From NCBI RefSeq assembly GCF_030063445.1, contig NZ_JASITD010000003.1:1-64000 (forward strand): DNA of 64,000 nucleotides. The letters run 5' to 3'. The notes beneath the pieces are model-generated. The model searched no databases and was not told where the DNA came from. It saw nothing but the letters and a program-made list of their open reading frames with translations. The position numbers and the translations under genes were made by a program. How positions within the stretch are numbered: position 1 is the stretch's first letter; every line of letters begins with the position of its first letter. Positions 1-8,686 of the stretch are shown piece after piece. The stretch is from Hymenobacter sp. H14-R3 (GTDB lineage: Bacteria; Bacteroidota; Bacteroidia; Cytophagales; Hymenobacteraceae).

Positions 1-1
1 G

Positions 2-109
2 GTAGAACAGTGGCAAGACCGCCAGAATGCGCGGCCCAAGCCCCGCAACTGGCAATTCAAAACGGCCGATGCTCGCATCAAACTTGCTAAATTATACCCG
101 ACTATCTAA
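2..109 (+). CDS. C-terminal fragment of a probable IS630-like transposase (cut by window edge)
   Basis: An open frame enters from the left edge and stops with TAA at 107-109, giving 35 residues. The tail contains NWQFKTADARIKLAKLYPTI, which resembles the conserved WQFTT-x-ARxKLxxLYP ending that I recall for IS630-family transposases (DDE enzymes that move by cut and paste). Only the last part is visible, so the catalytic residues cannot be checked and no terminal inverted repeat is recognisable between 110 and 140. It could also be another protein with a similar tail. It is read towards the convergent permease gene. Confidence 0.5.
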   Translation, partial: VEQWQDRQNARPKPRNWQFKTADARIKLAKLYPTI

Positions 110-140
110 TGTTTTTCAACCACTAGCAACCAGTTTCCAG

Positions 141-1922
141 TTAGGCCACCGCCACCTTATTCAGCTTCGAGTGCTTGTACCCGTACGTGAAGTAAATGGC
201 CAGCCCAATGAGCAGCCAAATCGCGAACATCGTCCAGTTGTTGATGCCGAGCTGGGTCATCAAATACATGTTGGTGAGCAGGCCCAGCACCGGTAGCAGC
301 GAGAGCTTTTTCCGGAACGTGACCACCACCAGCGCCAGCGAGGCCAGGATGAATACCATGGTCGGAATCTGGTGGGCAAAGCCGCCGATTACTTTTTCCG
401 TGATGGGTTCTTTCACCAGCCAGCCGTGCTGCCCGCTGGCATCGAGCCAAAACTCGTGGTTGCCGGCTGCATTATAGGTTTTTAGCAGGTAGATGCTGGC
501 TAGCAGCAGCACCGGCACCAGCCAGCGCCCGCTGATGTAGGGCACCGTGAAGCGGGCGTCGGACTTACCATAGGGGTCGATGATGAGGATGCCGCCGCAG
601 ACCAGCGCAAACGCGAACAGCGTGCCGATGCTGGTGAGGTCCACCACCAAATCCATGTTCAGAAACAGGGCCGGCACGCCCACGAAAATACCCGTGACGA
701 TGGTGCTGAACGAGGGCGTGTGGTACTTGGGGTGCACCCTGGCAAACACGGGCGGCAGCAGGCCATCGCGGCTCATTGTCAGCCAGATGCGCGGCTGACC
801 CAGCTGAAACACCAGTAGCACCGAGGCCATGGCAAACACCGCGCTCACCGCCACCAGGGCCGAGAGCTTGGGCAGGCCCACCTTGGCAAACACGAAGGAA
901 AGCGGGTCGCCCACGCCCAGCTCCTTATACGACACCATACCGGTGAGTACCAGCGTGATAATGACATAAAGCACCGTGCAAATGATGAGCGCGTACATCA
1001 TGGCCTTGGGCAGGTCGCGCTGCGGGTTTTTGCACTCCTCGGCGGTGGTCGAGATGGCGTCGAAGCCGATGTAGGCGAAGAAAACCGCCGACACCCCTTT
1101 GAGCACCCCACCAATGCCGTGCGGCGCGAAGGGCGACCAGTTTTCGGGCTTCACGTAGAACGCGCCCACCACAATAACCACGGCCACAATTATCAACTTC
1201 AACACCACCAGTAGGTTACTGGCATTTTTGCTTTCCTTGATGCCCACGTACACCAGCGCCGTAATGGCCACCGTGATGAGGAAGGCCGGCAAATCGATTA
1301 CCAGCCGCAGGCCGTCGAACAGCTCGGGGGCGTTGGCCCAGGCGGTGTAGGCTTCGAGCTGGGCGGGCGAGGCGGCGGCCAACGGCTGGCCGGCCTGCAT
1401 AAGAGCCATCACGGCCTCGTAGCCGGTGTGGGCGCTTTGGGTGCCCATGGTGAGCCAGCGCGGCATGTGCAGCCCCACGCTGTCGAGCAGCCCGGTGAAA
1501 TAGTCGCTCCAGGAGATGGCTACCACGATGTTGCCCACCGCGTACTCCATGATGAGCGCCCAGCCAATAATCCAGGCCGCGAGCTCGCCAAATGAGGTGT
1601 AGGCGTAGGTATACGCCGAGCCGCTCACCGGAATAGTAGCCGCAAACTGCGCGTAGCACAGCGCCGAAAACGCGCAGGCAATCGCCGTAAACACAAACAG
1701 CAGCGACACCGCCGGCCCGCCATTGAGGCTGGCTTGGCCGATGGTGCTGAAAATACCGGCCCCGATAATGGCTGCAATGCCGAGCCCGGTAAGGTCGCGC
1801 ACGGTGAGGTGGCGGGCCAGGCCGCCGCCGGAGCCGCCGTGGCCCTCAGCGTCGGCGGGTGGGTTGGCAAGAATAGCCGCGATGGTTTTGCGGCGAAAGA
1901 GCGAGTTATTGGTGGGAGGCAT
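141..1922 (-). CDS. APC-family amino acid permease
   Basis: Inner-membrane amino-acid/polyamine/cation permease of about 593 residues with roughly 12 or more hydrophobic segments. The first helix carries the substrate-site signature GIAAIIGAGIFSTIG typical of APC transporters, and IGFDAISTTAEECKNPQRDL in the middle matches the CAT-like (cationic amino acid transporter) subgroup. I chose the ATG at 1922 (MPPTNNSLFRRKT) because the open frame upstream to 2066 has no membrane or family-like sequence and would overlap the divergent gene. The C-terminus is a short charged tail after the last helix. Substrate cannot be fixed from sequence. It is divergent from the Cys-rich paralogue cluster, with about 115 bp between starts. 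Confidence 0.9.
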   Translation of the reverse strand: MPPTNNSLFRRKTIAAILANPPADAEGHGGSGGGLARHLTVRDLTGLGIAAIIGAGIFSTIGQASLNGGPAVSLLFVFTAIACAFSALCYAQFAATIPVSGSAYTYAYTSFGELAAWIIGWALIMEYAVGNIVVAISWSDYFTGLLDSVGLHMPRWLTMGTQSAHTGYEAVMALMQAGQPLAAASPAQLEAYTAWANAPELFDGLRLVIDLPAFLITVAITALVYVGIKESKNASNLLVVLKLIIVAVVIVVGAFYVKPENWSPFAPHGIGGVLKGVSAVFFAYIGFDAISTTAEECKNPQRDLPKAMMYALIICTVLYVIITLVLTGMVSYKELGVGDPLSFVFAKVGLPKLSALVAVSAVFAMASVLLVFQLGQPRIWLTMSRDGLLPPVFARVHPKYHTPSFSTIVTGIFVGVPALFLNMDLVVDLTSIGTLFAFALVCGGILIIDPYGKSDARFTVPYISGRWLVPVLLLASIYLLKTYNAAGNHEFWLDASGQHGWLVKEPITEKVIGGFAHQIPTMVFILASLALVVVTFRKKLSLLPVLGLLTNMYLMTQLGINNWTMFAIWLLIGLAIYFTYGYKHSKLNKVAVA

Positions 1923-2037
1923 TCGGCCAGGGAAAGATTGGGCGCGCAAACTAGTAAACGGCCAAGATACGGCCGGGCCGTGTGCAATCGGGCGCGGCGC
2001 GGCATCGGGAGGGAAAGCTATTCTCCCTTTCTGAGTT

Positions 2038-2814
2038 ATGACCCCTCGCTCACACTCCGTCCACATTGCCCAGCCCTGCCCCGAAGGCTGGGGGCCTATG
2101 GTACCCGCTACCGCCGGCCGCCACTGCGCCGCCTGCCAAAAAACAGTGGTCGATTTTACCCGGAAAACCGATGCCGAAATTCTAGCTTACCTGGCCAGCG
2201 CCCCGGGCAACACCTGCGGCCGCCTGCGCCCCGATCAACTCAACCGCTCGCTCGTGGCCCCCACTGCGGCCCCGCGCTGGCGCGCCTGGCTAGGAGCCGC
2301 CCTGGCGGCCGGCGGCGTGCTGGGCGCCGGCCGGGCTACCGCGCAAGCCATGCCTGCCTACTGCAATGGGGGCCCTGTGCCCGCCGCCAGCCCCGCCCCC
2401 GCGCTACTCACGCGTGCGGTAGCCCCCACGCCCACTAGTTGCGAAGCCACTACTACTGGCGGGCCACTCACGCTAAGCGGCGTGGTGCGAGACTCAGCCA
2501 CCCACGAAGGCTTACCGGGCGTAACGGTGCTGCTAATGGGCACCACTACCGGTACCTCAACCGATATAAACGGGGCTTTTTCGCTGCCGATGCCGGCCGG
2601 CGTAGCGCCGGTGCGGCTCGCCTTCAGCTTTATAGGTTTTGTTATGCAGGAGCGAACGGCCACCGCCAACCAGCCGCTCGCGGTACTACTGGCCGCCAGT
2701 GAGCAAAGCCTGATGGGTGAGGTAGTGATAACCGGCGGCATATATCAGCGCCCCTGGCCCTGGCACCCGCGCCGGTTTTTCAGCTGGGGCAAGCACCAGC
2801 TGAAAACCCTTTAG
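2038..2814 (+). CDS. Membrane protein with Cys-rich N-terminal module and CarboxypepD_reg-like domain (paralogue 1 of 3)
   Basis: 258 residues. The N-terminal 65 residues hold a compact module with four cysteines (C14, C30, C33, C60) and the signature GRHCAACQKTVVDFT followed by TDAEILAYL and CGRLR. The C-x2-C plus two outer cysteines suggest a small metal-binding fold (inference). One hydrophobic segment follows at about 82-102, ending AQA. From about 145 the sequence LSGVVRDSATHEGLPGVTVL matches the beta-sandwich CarboxypepD_reg-like (Ig-like) domain common in Bacteroidota surface proteins. Topology is probably N-terminus in the cytoplasm and domain outside. Two homologues follow in tandem. 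No enzymatic motif is visible and the function is unknown. Confidence 0.8.
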   Translation: MTPRSHSVHIAQPCPEGWGPMVPATAGRHCAACQKTVVDFTRKTDAEILAYLASAPGNTCGRLRPDQLNRSLVAPTAAPRWRAWLGAALAAGGVLGAGRATAQAMPAYCNGGPVPAASPAPALLTRAVAPTPTSCEATTTGGPLTLSGVVRDSATHEGLPGVTVLLMGTTTGTSTDINGAFSLPMPAGVAPVRLAFSFIGFVMQERTATANQPLAVLLAASEQSLMGEVVITGGIYQRPWPWHPRRFFSWGKHQLKTL

Positions 2815-2934
2815 AAACTAACTAACTTATTATTAAATAGTTAATTAAGCAGAGCCGGAATGGGCAGATACTTTCGGGCTAAGCCCGCCTACCATTATTA
2901 CTCTTTAAAACCTCCTCTTCCACATTTTCCGCCC

Positions 2935-3450
2935 ATGCAACCCATCACCATTACCCTGCCCCAGCCCTGCGCCGCCAGCTGGGACGCCATGACGCCCAAC
3001 GCTGATGGCCGCCACTGCACCGCCTGCCAAAAAACGGTGGTCGATTTTACCGGCTATACCGATGCGGGGCTGGCTGCCTACTTGGGCCAGCACGGGCAGC
3101 TGCCGTGCGGGCGCTTCCGCGCCAGCCAGCTGGGGCGCGTGCTGCTGCCGGCGGCCGTGCCCGTGGCGGGCTGGCGGCGCTGGCTAGGCGCCGTTGCCGC
3201 ACTGCTGGGGGTCGGCAGCCTGACTATCCCGGCCCAGGCCCAGCACCGCCCGGTTCCCAGCCACCCAGTGCAGGCGGAAACTAGCCAGCCGTTGGAACGG
3301 CCGGCGCCCCCACGGTTGCGCACGCGCCCGGCCGTGCGGCCCGTATGGCCCATTCAGCCCGTTCGCCCCATGCCTATGCTCCACGAAGCAGTACTAGGAG
3401 GCGCGCCCATTGCCACCCCGCAACCGCCCCAGGCCCCACCAAAAAAGTAA
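2935..3450 (+). CDS. Cys-rich module membrane protein (paralogue 2 of 3), domain-less
   Basis: 171 residues. The first 65 residues repeat the four-cysteine module of its neighbours (C12, C28, C31, C58; GRHCTACQKTVVDFT). A single hydrophobic segment lies at about 80-102, ending PAQAQ. The remainder is a proline-rich, positively charged tail with repeated PV/RPxxP runs and no CarboxypepD_reg-like domain, so this copy has kept the N-terminal part and lost or replaced the outer domain. I chose the ATG at 2935 because it lines up with the start of both paralogues; the frame is open back to 2860 but that stretch is AT-rich leader. Function unknown. Confidence 0.7.
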   Translation: MQPITITLPQPCAASWDAMTPNADGRHCTACQKTVVDFTGYTDAGLAAYLGQHGQLPCGRFRASQLGRVLLPAAVPVAGWRRWLGAVAALLGVGSLTIPAQAQHRPVPSHPVQAETSQPLERPAPPRLRTRPAVRPVWPIQPVRPMPMLHEAVLGGAPIATPQPPQAPPKK

Positions 3451-3477
3451 GCGCCCCCCTCTTACCTCAGCCCTGCG

Positions 3478-4287
3478 ATGCCCGCCACCCGCCTCACCAT
3501 CCCGGCCCCCTGCCCCAAAAGCTGGGCCGCCATGACGCCCACCGCCGCCGGCCGCCACTGCGCCGCCTGCGCCAAAACGGTAGTCGATTTCACCTGGAGA
3601 ACCGATGCCGAAATCCTGGCTATCCTGCGCCAGGCGGCCGGCGAAACCTGTGGCCGCTTGCGCGCCGACCAGCTAAACCGCCCCCTGGTAGCGGCGGTAG
3701 CGGCGGGCTCCGCCCAGCGGTGGCGCGCCTGGCTGGCTGCTACCCTAGCCCTATGGGGCGCGCGCGAAGGCAGTAGCCTGGCGGCGGAGGCCCGCACCGA
3801 GCCCGCCCCCAACGCCCACCACTCGCCCACCAAATTGCGCAAGGCATCTTACTCAAAACCAACGACTAAGCTGCTACACGGCACGGCGCGCGATGCGGCC
3901 ACCCACGAGCCGCTGGCGGGTGTAGCTGTCTTTTTGAAAGGCGAAAACCGGGCGGCGACTACCGATTCGGCGGGCCGGTTCAGCTTGCGGCTGCCGGCCG
4001 GCCCGCCCGCGGGCCGGCGGCGGCGCCTGGTGCTGCACCGCGCGGGCTACCTCTCGCGCCAGCTGCCACTGGCCCCAGCGCCGGGCGCCGTGCAAGTGGG
4101 CCTGCGTGCCGACCCGGCCGCCAGCGGCGTGGAGGTGGTGGCGATGCAGCAAGAAAGGGAATGCCGGATATCAAGTGGAGCCGTCGCAACAATTAGCATC
4201 GCCAACGAGCAGCCACCGCCCCAACCCGCCGCCCGGCCCGGCCACGGCTTTTTCTACTGGCTCACCCGGCCTTTCCGGCGTAGCTAA
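3478..4287 (+). CDS. Cys-rich module membrane protein with CarboxypepD_reg-like domain (paralogue 3 of 3)
   Basis: 269 residues. The module is again C12, C28, C31, C58 with GRHCAACAKTVVDFT and TDAEILAIL. A weaker hydrophobic stretch follows at about 82-95. From about 135, LHGTARDAATHEPLAGVAVF and later TTDSAGRFSLRLPAG keep the CarboxypepD_reg pattern, but the repeat is more arginine-rich than in paralogue 1. The C-terminal FFYWLTRPFRRS resembles the RFFSWG end of paralogue 1, supporting full-length homology of copies 1 and 3. It begins 27 bp after copy 2, so the three are probably co-transcribed. Function unknown. Confidence 0.75.
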   Translation: MPATRLTIPAPCPKSWAAMTPTAAGRHCAACAKTVVDFTWRTDAEILAILRQAAGETCGRLRADQLNRPLVAAVAAGSAQRWRAWLAATLALWGAREGSSLAAEARTEPAPNAHHSPTKLRKASYSKPTTKLLHGTARDAATHEPLAGVAVFLKGENRAATTDSAGRFSLRLPAGPPAGRRRRLVLHRAGYLSRQLPLAPAPGAVQVGLRADPAASGVEVVAMQQERECRISSGAVATISIANEQPPPQPAARPGHGFFYWLTRPFRRS

Positions 4288-4337
4288 AGTAGCAAATCAG
4301 CCAAACTTTTCGGCCCCAAAAAGCCTTGTGCCAGGGT

Positions 4338-5411
4338 ATGACGCGACTACCCTTTGCCCTGCTGCTAACGCTGCTGCTTGCTGCTTGCTCCACTTTCAAG
4401 CCGGTGACCACCACCCGCTTCAACCCCACCGCCACCCGCGCCGAGCTGCCCCACGAGGAGGCCGTGCACCCCAAAAACTCGCTGGAGTGGTGGTATCTCA
4501 CCGGCCACCTGCGCGACCAGGCCAGCGGCGAGGAATTCGGCATCGAGTACGTCTTTTTTCACTTCAACCTGAAGGATGGCAAGAGCGATTACCAGATGGT
4601 GAATGTGGCCATCACCGACCCAAAGGGCCAGAAATTCAACTACGACTACAAGCTGGCCAAGCTGCCGCGCCTGCTCACCGACTCGCTGCCCCTGCGCCTG
4701 CGCGAGCGTAAAGACGGCCAGGTGTGGAAGTTTGACGGCCAGGAGGGCAAGTATCAGTTTGCCGCCGCCCTCACCGGCAAAAAGAACGCCGGCTACGCCC
4801 TCAACCTTAGTACCACGCCCACCAAGCCGGTGCTGCTGCACAGTGGCACCGGCTACGAAGACTACGGTGCGGGCATTGTGGCGGGCTACTACTCGTACCC
4901 CCGCCTGGCTACCACGGGCACCCTCACGGTAGGCGGCAAAACCCACCAGGTAACCGGCGAGCTCTGGTACGACCGCCAGTGGAACTGCGGCAGCGTAGTG
5001 AGCAAGGGCGTGGGCTGGGACTGGCTCAGCATTCAGCTCGACCAGCCCCGCGAGGAGCTGATGCTCAACACGCTACGCAACAGTGAAACCGGCCAAACCC
5101 TGCACAACGGCACGTTCAACAGCGCCACCAACCAGAATATCGACCTCACTGGCAAGGACTTCACGCTCACGCCCCTCACGTACTGGACCAGCCCCAAATC
5201 GAAGAAAAAGTACCCCGCCAAGTGGCGCGTGCAACTGCCCGCCCAGGGCTACGACCTCGTGGTGGAGCCCCTCGTGCCCCAGCAGGAGCTAGCGCTGCGC
5301 TTCTTCCACGCCTTCACCATGTACTACTGGGAAGGCATGTGCAAAGTCACCGGCACCCACAACGGCCAGCCCGTAACGGGCAAGGCGTACGTGGAGATTA
5401 CCAATCGGTGA
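4338..5411 (+). CDS. CrtC/AttH-like lipocalin-fold lipoprotein
   Basis: 357 residues from the ATG at 4338, which places a signal peptide (MTRLPFALLLTLLLAAC) with lipobox LAAC directly at the N-terminus; an in-frame ATG 12 bp upstream is an alternative. The mature part has LEWWYLTGHLRD near its start and GELWYDRQW in the middle, the hallmark pair of the carotenoid 1,2-hydratase (CrtC)/AttH secreted-hydrolase family, a tandem lipocalin-like fold. Family members with lipoprotein signals are usually annotated as predicted secreted hydrolases; there is no carotenoid gene beside it, so a role in carotenoid hydration is not supported. Probably anchored in the outer or inner membrane facing the periplasm. 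Confidence 0.8.
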   Translation: MTRLPFALLLTLLLAACSTFKPVTTTRFNPTATRAELPHEEAVHPKNSLEWWYLTGHLRDQASGEEFGIEYVFFHFNLKDGKSDYQMVNVAITDPKGQKFNYDYKLAKLPRLLTDSLPLRLRERKDGQVWKFDGQEGKYQFAAALTGKKNAGYALNLSTTPTKPVLLHSGTGYEDYGAGIVAGYYSYPRLATTGTLTVGGKTHQVTGELWYDRQWNCGSVVSKGVGWDWLSIQLDQPREELMLNTLRNSETGQTLHNGTFNSATNQNIDLTGKDFTLTPLTYWTSPKSKKKYPAKWRVQLPAQGYDLVVEPLVPQQELALRFFHAFTMYYWEGMCKVTGTHNGQPVTGKAYVEITNR

Positions 5412-5494
5412 GTACCAGTTGGGGTGGGCTGCCAGCTTTTTGGCCGGCAGTCCGCCCCAACTACTTCATTCATTGATGGGCCCAGCTGGGGTTG

Positions 5495-5953
5495 TCAGTC
5501 AATCATTTTGACAAACGTACTACTCTTACCAAAGCGCAGCTTTTTTACGCAGTTAGCCTTGGTTATCAGGCTAATGCCCGAGTCCTTCTCATTAGTCAGG
5601 TCCGTCAGGTCAACAGTAGACCTTGGGATTACGCTGTAAGCTACGCACGTCTGGTTTTTCAGAAAAAGCAGCGTGCAGCTGGCCTCATCAAGGCTTTGAT
5701 TATCGACTAAATATTTGGTTTTCTGATAGTTACTTACTCCGAACCCTTGTATTTTTTCGGGTGGGCAATAAGGCTTCACAACCAAGATACTATCCCAGGC
5801 TGCCGGGCCGCCATCGCAAAAGCTGAAGCTAGCTAACTATTTGTTGTCTAACAACTTATGAGCCAGCAAGGTTACCATATCCACCTTATTCGGCCGCGGC
5901 CCACAGGAAACGGCCCCCAATGCCAACAGTGTGACGCTGATTACTTTGAGCAT
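5495..5953 (-). pseudogene. Small lipoprotein gene interrupted by an in-frame amber codon
   Basis: From the ATG at 5953 the minus strand reads MLKVISVTLLALGAVSCG, a short signal peptide with a lipobox (AVSC), and continues to a TAG at 5837-5839 after 38 codons. The same frame then stays open for 113 more codons (LASFSFCDGGPAAWDSIL... to FGKSSTFVKMID) before the final stop at 5495. Open reading on both sides in one frame, starting with a signal peptide, argues for a single 151-codon lipoprotein gene disrupted by one substitution (for example CAG to TAG) or a sequencing error. An alternative TTG start near 5785 would give a 96-residue cytoplasmic product. The region is AT-richer than its neighbours. 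I do not recognise the family. Confidence 0.6.
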
Positions 5954-6008
5954 GAATTAGCTAGTGTGAAGGGCTTAATAGATACGAAATACGTCTTTAT
6001 CCAATCAT

Positions 6009-7310
6009 TCAGCCCCCCACCTGCCGAACCAACGCCCCAGCCAATAGCGCAATAATGATTATCGCCACGCTCGGTATTTTTTCCCAAAGCAGCAGCAGAA
6101 ACGTAGCTCCCACCAGCAGCGGGTTGAGGGGCAGGTGCCAGCCGGCCAGCGGGCCGGGCAAGGCCAGCAGGCGGTCGGGCAGCGGGTGGTAGAGCAGCAG
6201 CGCCGCCGCACACACCAGGCCGGCGCTCACGGCGTTAACGCCTTCTAGGGAGGCCTTTACCACGCGGTATTGCCGCAGGCCGTCCCAAAAGCGGATAACA
6301 AAGAATATCAGCAGCACGCCGGGCAAAAAGATACCCACCGCGCCTACCAGCGCCCCCAGCAGCTGCGGGCCCGCGCCGCCAGCCGGCCGCATGGCCAAGG
6401 CCCCGATGTAGGAAGCAAACGAGAAATTGGGCCCCGGCAGCGCCTGCACCAGCCCTAAGCCCGACAAAAACTCGGGCCCCGTGAGGTAGCGCTTGTACTC
6501 CACAAACTCGGCGAAGAGCAGCGGGGCCAGCACCTGCCCGCCGCCAAACACCAGCGAGCCGTTGCGGTAAAAATTCTCGAACAGGCGCACCGGCAGCAGG
6601 CGCGTGTAGTGCCCCAGCAGCGCCGCCATCAGGAAAATACCCAGCCACAGCGCCCCGTTGGCCCACTCCACCCGAATGGGCTTTTTATCGGGCACAATGG
6701 CGTGCTTGCGGTAGCGCAGCGCCGTTATCACGCCGCCGGCCAGCAGCAGCAGCGGCAGCACCCCGGGCAGCTGAAAAAAGTAGGCCACCATGGCGGCGGC
6801 CACCAGCAGCGCCACCGACGTTTTGGTGTGCACCACTTTTTCGGCAATGCGGTAGGCCGAAAACGCCACGAAGCCCACCGCCACCGGCTGCACAAACTGC
6901 ACCAGCCGCGCCGTAAACGCGGTATCGAAGTGCGTGAGCAGCAGCCCCGCCACCGTCATAATCGTGACCGAGGGCAGGCACCAGATAAGGAGCGTGAGGT
7001 ACGCCAGGTTGGGGCCGCCCAGCCGAAAGCCGATGGCCGTAATGGTTTGCGTGGACGTAGGCCCCGGCAACAGCGCGCACAGCGCCTGCATCTCCAGCAA
7101 CTCGCCCGCCGTGAGGTACTTGCGCTTATCTACCAGCAGCCGGAACATCATGGCCAGGTGCGCCTGCGGCCCGCCAAACGCGGTGCAGGCCAGGCCGGCC
7201 ACGTCTTTCAGAAAAACGAAGTTGCGCGTGTGGCGCAGCCGCCGGCCCGCCCGGCGCAACGGCGCCAGGGGCACGGACAAATCAGCATGAGCGGGTAATT
7301 GGTCGGACAC
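6009..7310 (-). CDS. chrA: Chromate transporter (long-chain, two CHR domains)
   Basis: 433-residue inner-membrane protein made of two homologous CHR domains. The first has AFGGPQAHLAMM and LLPGPTSTQTI; the second has FGGGQVLAPLLF and VQALPGPNFSFASYIG, the paired FGGxxxH/Q and PGP motifs of the CHR (chromate ion transporter) superfamily. Long-chain ChrA proteins export chromate or act as related anion transporters. About ten hydrophobic segments are visible. The start used is a GTG at 7310; an internal ATG at the MMFRLL segment would truncate the first domain, so the GTG is preferred. No ChrB regulator is adjacent. Confidence 0.9.
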   Translation of the reverse strand: MSDQLPAHADLSVPLAPLRRAGRRLRHTRNFVFLKDVAGLACTAFGGPQAHLAMMFRLLVDKRKYLTAGELLEMQALCALLPGPTSTQTITAIGFRLGGPNLAYLTLLIWCLPSVTIMTVAGLLLTHFDTAFTARLVQFVQPVAVGFVAFSAYRIAEKVVHTKTSVALLVAAAMVAYFFQLPGVLPLLLLAGGVITALRYRKHAIVPDKKPIRVEWANGALWLGIFLMAALLGHYTRLLPVRLFENFYRNGSLVFGGGQVLAPLLFAEFVEYKRYLTGPEFLSGLGLVQALPGPNFSFASYIGALAMRPAGGAGPQLLGALVGAVGIFLPGVLLIFFVIRFWDGLRQYRVVKASLEGVNAVSAGLVCAAALLLYHPLPDRLLALPGPLAGWHLPLNPLLVGATFLLLLWEKIPSVAIIIIALLAGALVRQVGG

Positions 7311-7378
7311 AGAACGGAGAGGTAGCCATGCCGAAGATAGAACCAGCCAGCCAGTCAGGGCAGCTACCCACCAAAAGA

Positions 7379-7480
7379 AGAACGTCCTGCTGAGCTTGTC
7401 GAAGCATCTCTACCGCGCCGTTAGTATTACTATTCTAACGGCGCGGTAGAGATGCTTCGACAAGCTCAGCAGGACGTTCT
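7379..7480. repeat. Long palindromic intergenic repeat, family A, copy 1
   Basis: Two perfectly complementary 46-nt arms (7379-7424 and 7435-7480) around a 10-nt loop. The arms carry AGAACGTCCTGCTGAGC, then TTGTCGAAGCATCTC. The same core recurs at 9595, 37199, 41153 and 51641. It lies upstream of chrA and downstream of the oxygenase gene. As RNA it would form a very stable hairpin and may terminate or protect transcripts. Confidence 0.9.
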
Positions 7481-7500
7481 TTTCGGGCTCAACTAACCGC

Positions 7501-8478
7501 TTACTTCTTCTTCAGGCCCAACTCAATAAGGCGCTCGTTCAGAAATTCGCCGGCCGTGATGTCAACCTCTTTCTTGGGGTTGTCGGCCGTGACGAGGTGC
7601 GGCAGGGCGGCGAGGCTCATCTCCGAACGCGGGTGCATGAAGAACGGGATGCTGTAGCGCGAGCTGTTCATTTTCTCGCGGGCGGGGTTTACCACGCGGT
7701 GAATGGTGCTCCTGAGCACGCCGTTGGTGAGGCGCTGGAGCATGTCGCCCACGTTCACCACAATCTGGTCGGGCAGGGCCGTAATGGCAATCCACTGGCC
7801 ATCGCGGCGCTTCACCTGCAGGCCATCGGCGCTGGCGCCCATCAGCAAGGTAATCAGGTTGATGTCGCCGTGCTCGGCGGCGCGCACGGCGTCGGCGGGC
7901 ACCGCGTCGGGGTCTTCGATGGGGAAGTAGTGAATGGGCCGCAAGATGCTGTTGCCGTTGCGCACCTTATCATCGAAGTAGTTTTCGGGCAGCTCCAGGT
8001 ACAGCGCAATGGCGCGCAGCACGTCCTGGCCGGCCGCCTCCAGGGTGCGGTAGGCCTTCATGGTGCTTTGGGCAAAGCGGGGCACCTGGGTGGGCCAGAT
8101 GTTGGCCGGGTAGTCGTGGCGCACGGGGTCGGTTTCGTCCAGCACTTCCTGGCCCACGTGATAAAATTCTTTCAGGTCGCCGGTGTTGCGGCCCTTGGCG
8201 TGCTCCTTGCCCTTGCTGATGTAGCCGCGCTGGCCCGCCAGCTCGGGCACTTCGTACGACTGCTTGTCGCCGTCGGGGAGCTGAAAAAACGCCTGCACGT
8301 CGGCGTACAGCTCTTTGGTTTGCAGCTCGTTGAGGCCGTGGTTTTTGAGGGCGATGAAGCCAATACTCTGGTAAGCAGCGCCCAGCTCCTGCACAAACTT
8401 GGCTTTGCGGGCGGGGTCGCCCGAGCGAAAGTCGGCCAAGTCGAGCGAGGGGATGTGGTCAGGCAGGTTATCAGCCAT
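7501..8478 (-). CDS. Isopenicillin N synthase-like 2-oxoglutarate/Fe(II) oxygenase
   Basis: 325 residues with the two-domain layout of the IPNS/flavonoid dioxygenase family: an N-terminal DIOX_N region (IPSLDLADFRSGD, KNHGL) and a C-terminal jelly-roll. The iron ligands are visible as H and D in EHGDINLITLL and H in LRSTIHRVVNP, and the co-substrate-binding R-x-S is SRYSIPFF. Cytosolic, non-haem Fe(II) enzyme. The substrate cannot be inferred, since bacterial members act on varied small molecules. The start is an ATG at 8478 facing a divergent lipoprotein gene. Confidence 0.85.
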   Translation of the reverse strand: MADNLPDHIPSLDLADFRSGDPARKAKFVQELGAAYQSIGFIALKNHGLNELQTKELYADVQAFFQLPDGDKQSYEVPELAGQRGYISKGKEHAKGRNTGDLKEFYHVGQEVLDETDPVRHDYPANIWPTQVPRFAQSTMKAYRTLEAAGQDVLRAIALYLELPENYFDDKVRNGNSILRPIHYFPIEDPDAVPADAVRAAEHGDINLITLLMGASADGLQVKRRDGQWIAITALPDQIVVNVGDMLQRLTNGVLRSTIHRVVNPAREKMNSSRYSIPFFMHPRSEMSLAALPHLVTADNPKKEVDITAGEFLNERLIELGLKKK

Positions 8479-8513
8479 AAAAAAGTAGGGGTGGGTTACT
8501 TGCTGATTATGGA

Positions 8514-8607
8514 TAGCAACTTCCTGGTGGCAGGCCGGGCGGCGGCGGGTTATTGAGGCTTAACCAGCCGGGCGCCCGGCCCACCAGCAGCAACCAGGAA
8601 GTTGCTA
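8514..8607. repeat. Inverted repeat between divergent genes
   Basis: TAGCAACTTCCTGGT at 8514-8528 is perfectly complementary to 8593-8607. The 64 bp between them are GC-rich and partly self-complementary. It sits in the shared upstream region of the oxygenase (minus) and the lipoprotein (plus), so unlike the terminator-like palindromes here it could influence initiation of both genes. No protein-binding site is proven. Confidence 0.6.
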
Positions 8608-8686
8608 ATGCGAAGTTAGTACAAAACCTTCTGCCCGCTAGTTCGCGTACAGGGCCTGATAACTCACCTCCTTCTGTCTCTTTCAC

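Noticed and set aside
5858..6055. 65-residue plus-strand frame
   Set aside because: Lies antisense to the signal peptide of the amber-interrupted lipoprotein and overlaps the chrA stop; no start signal.
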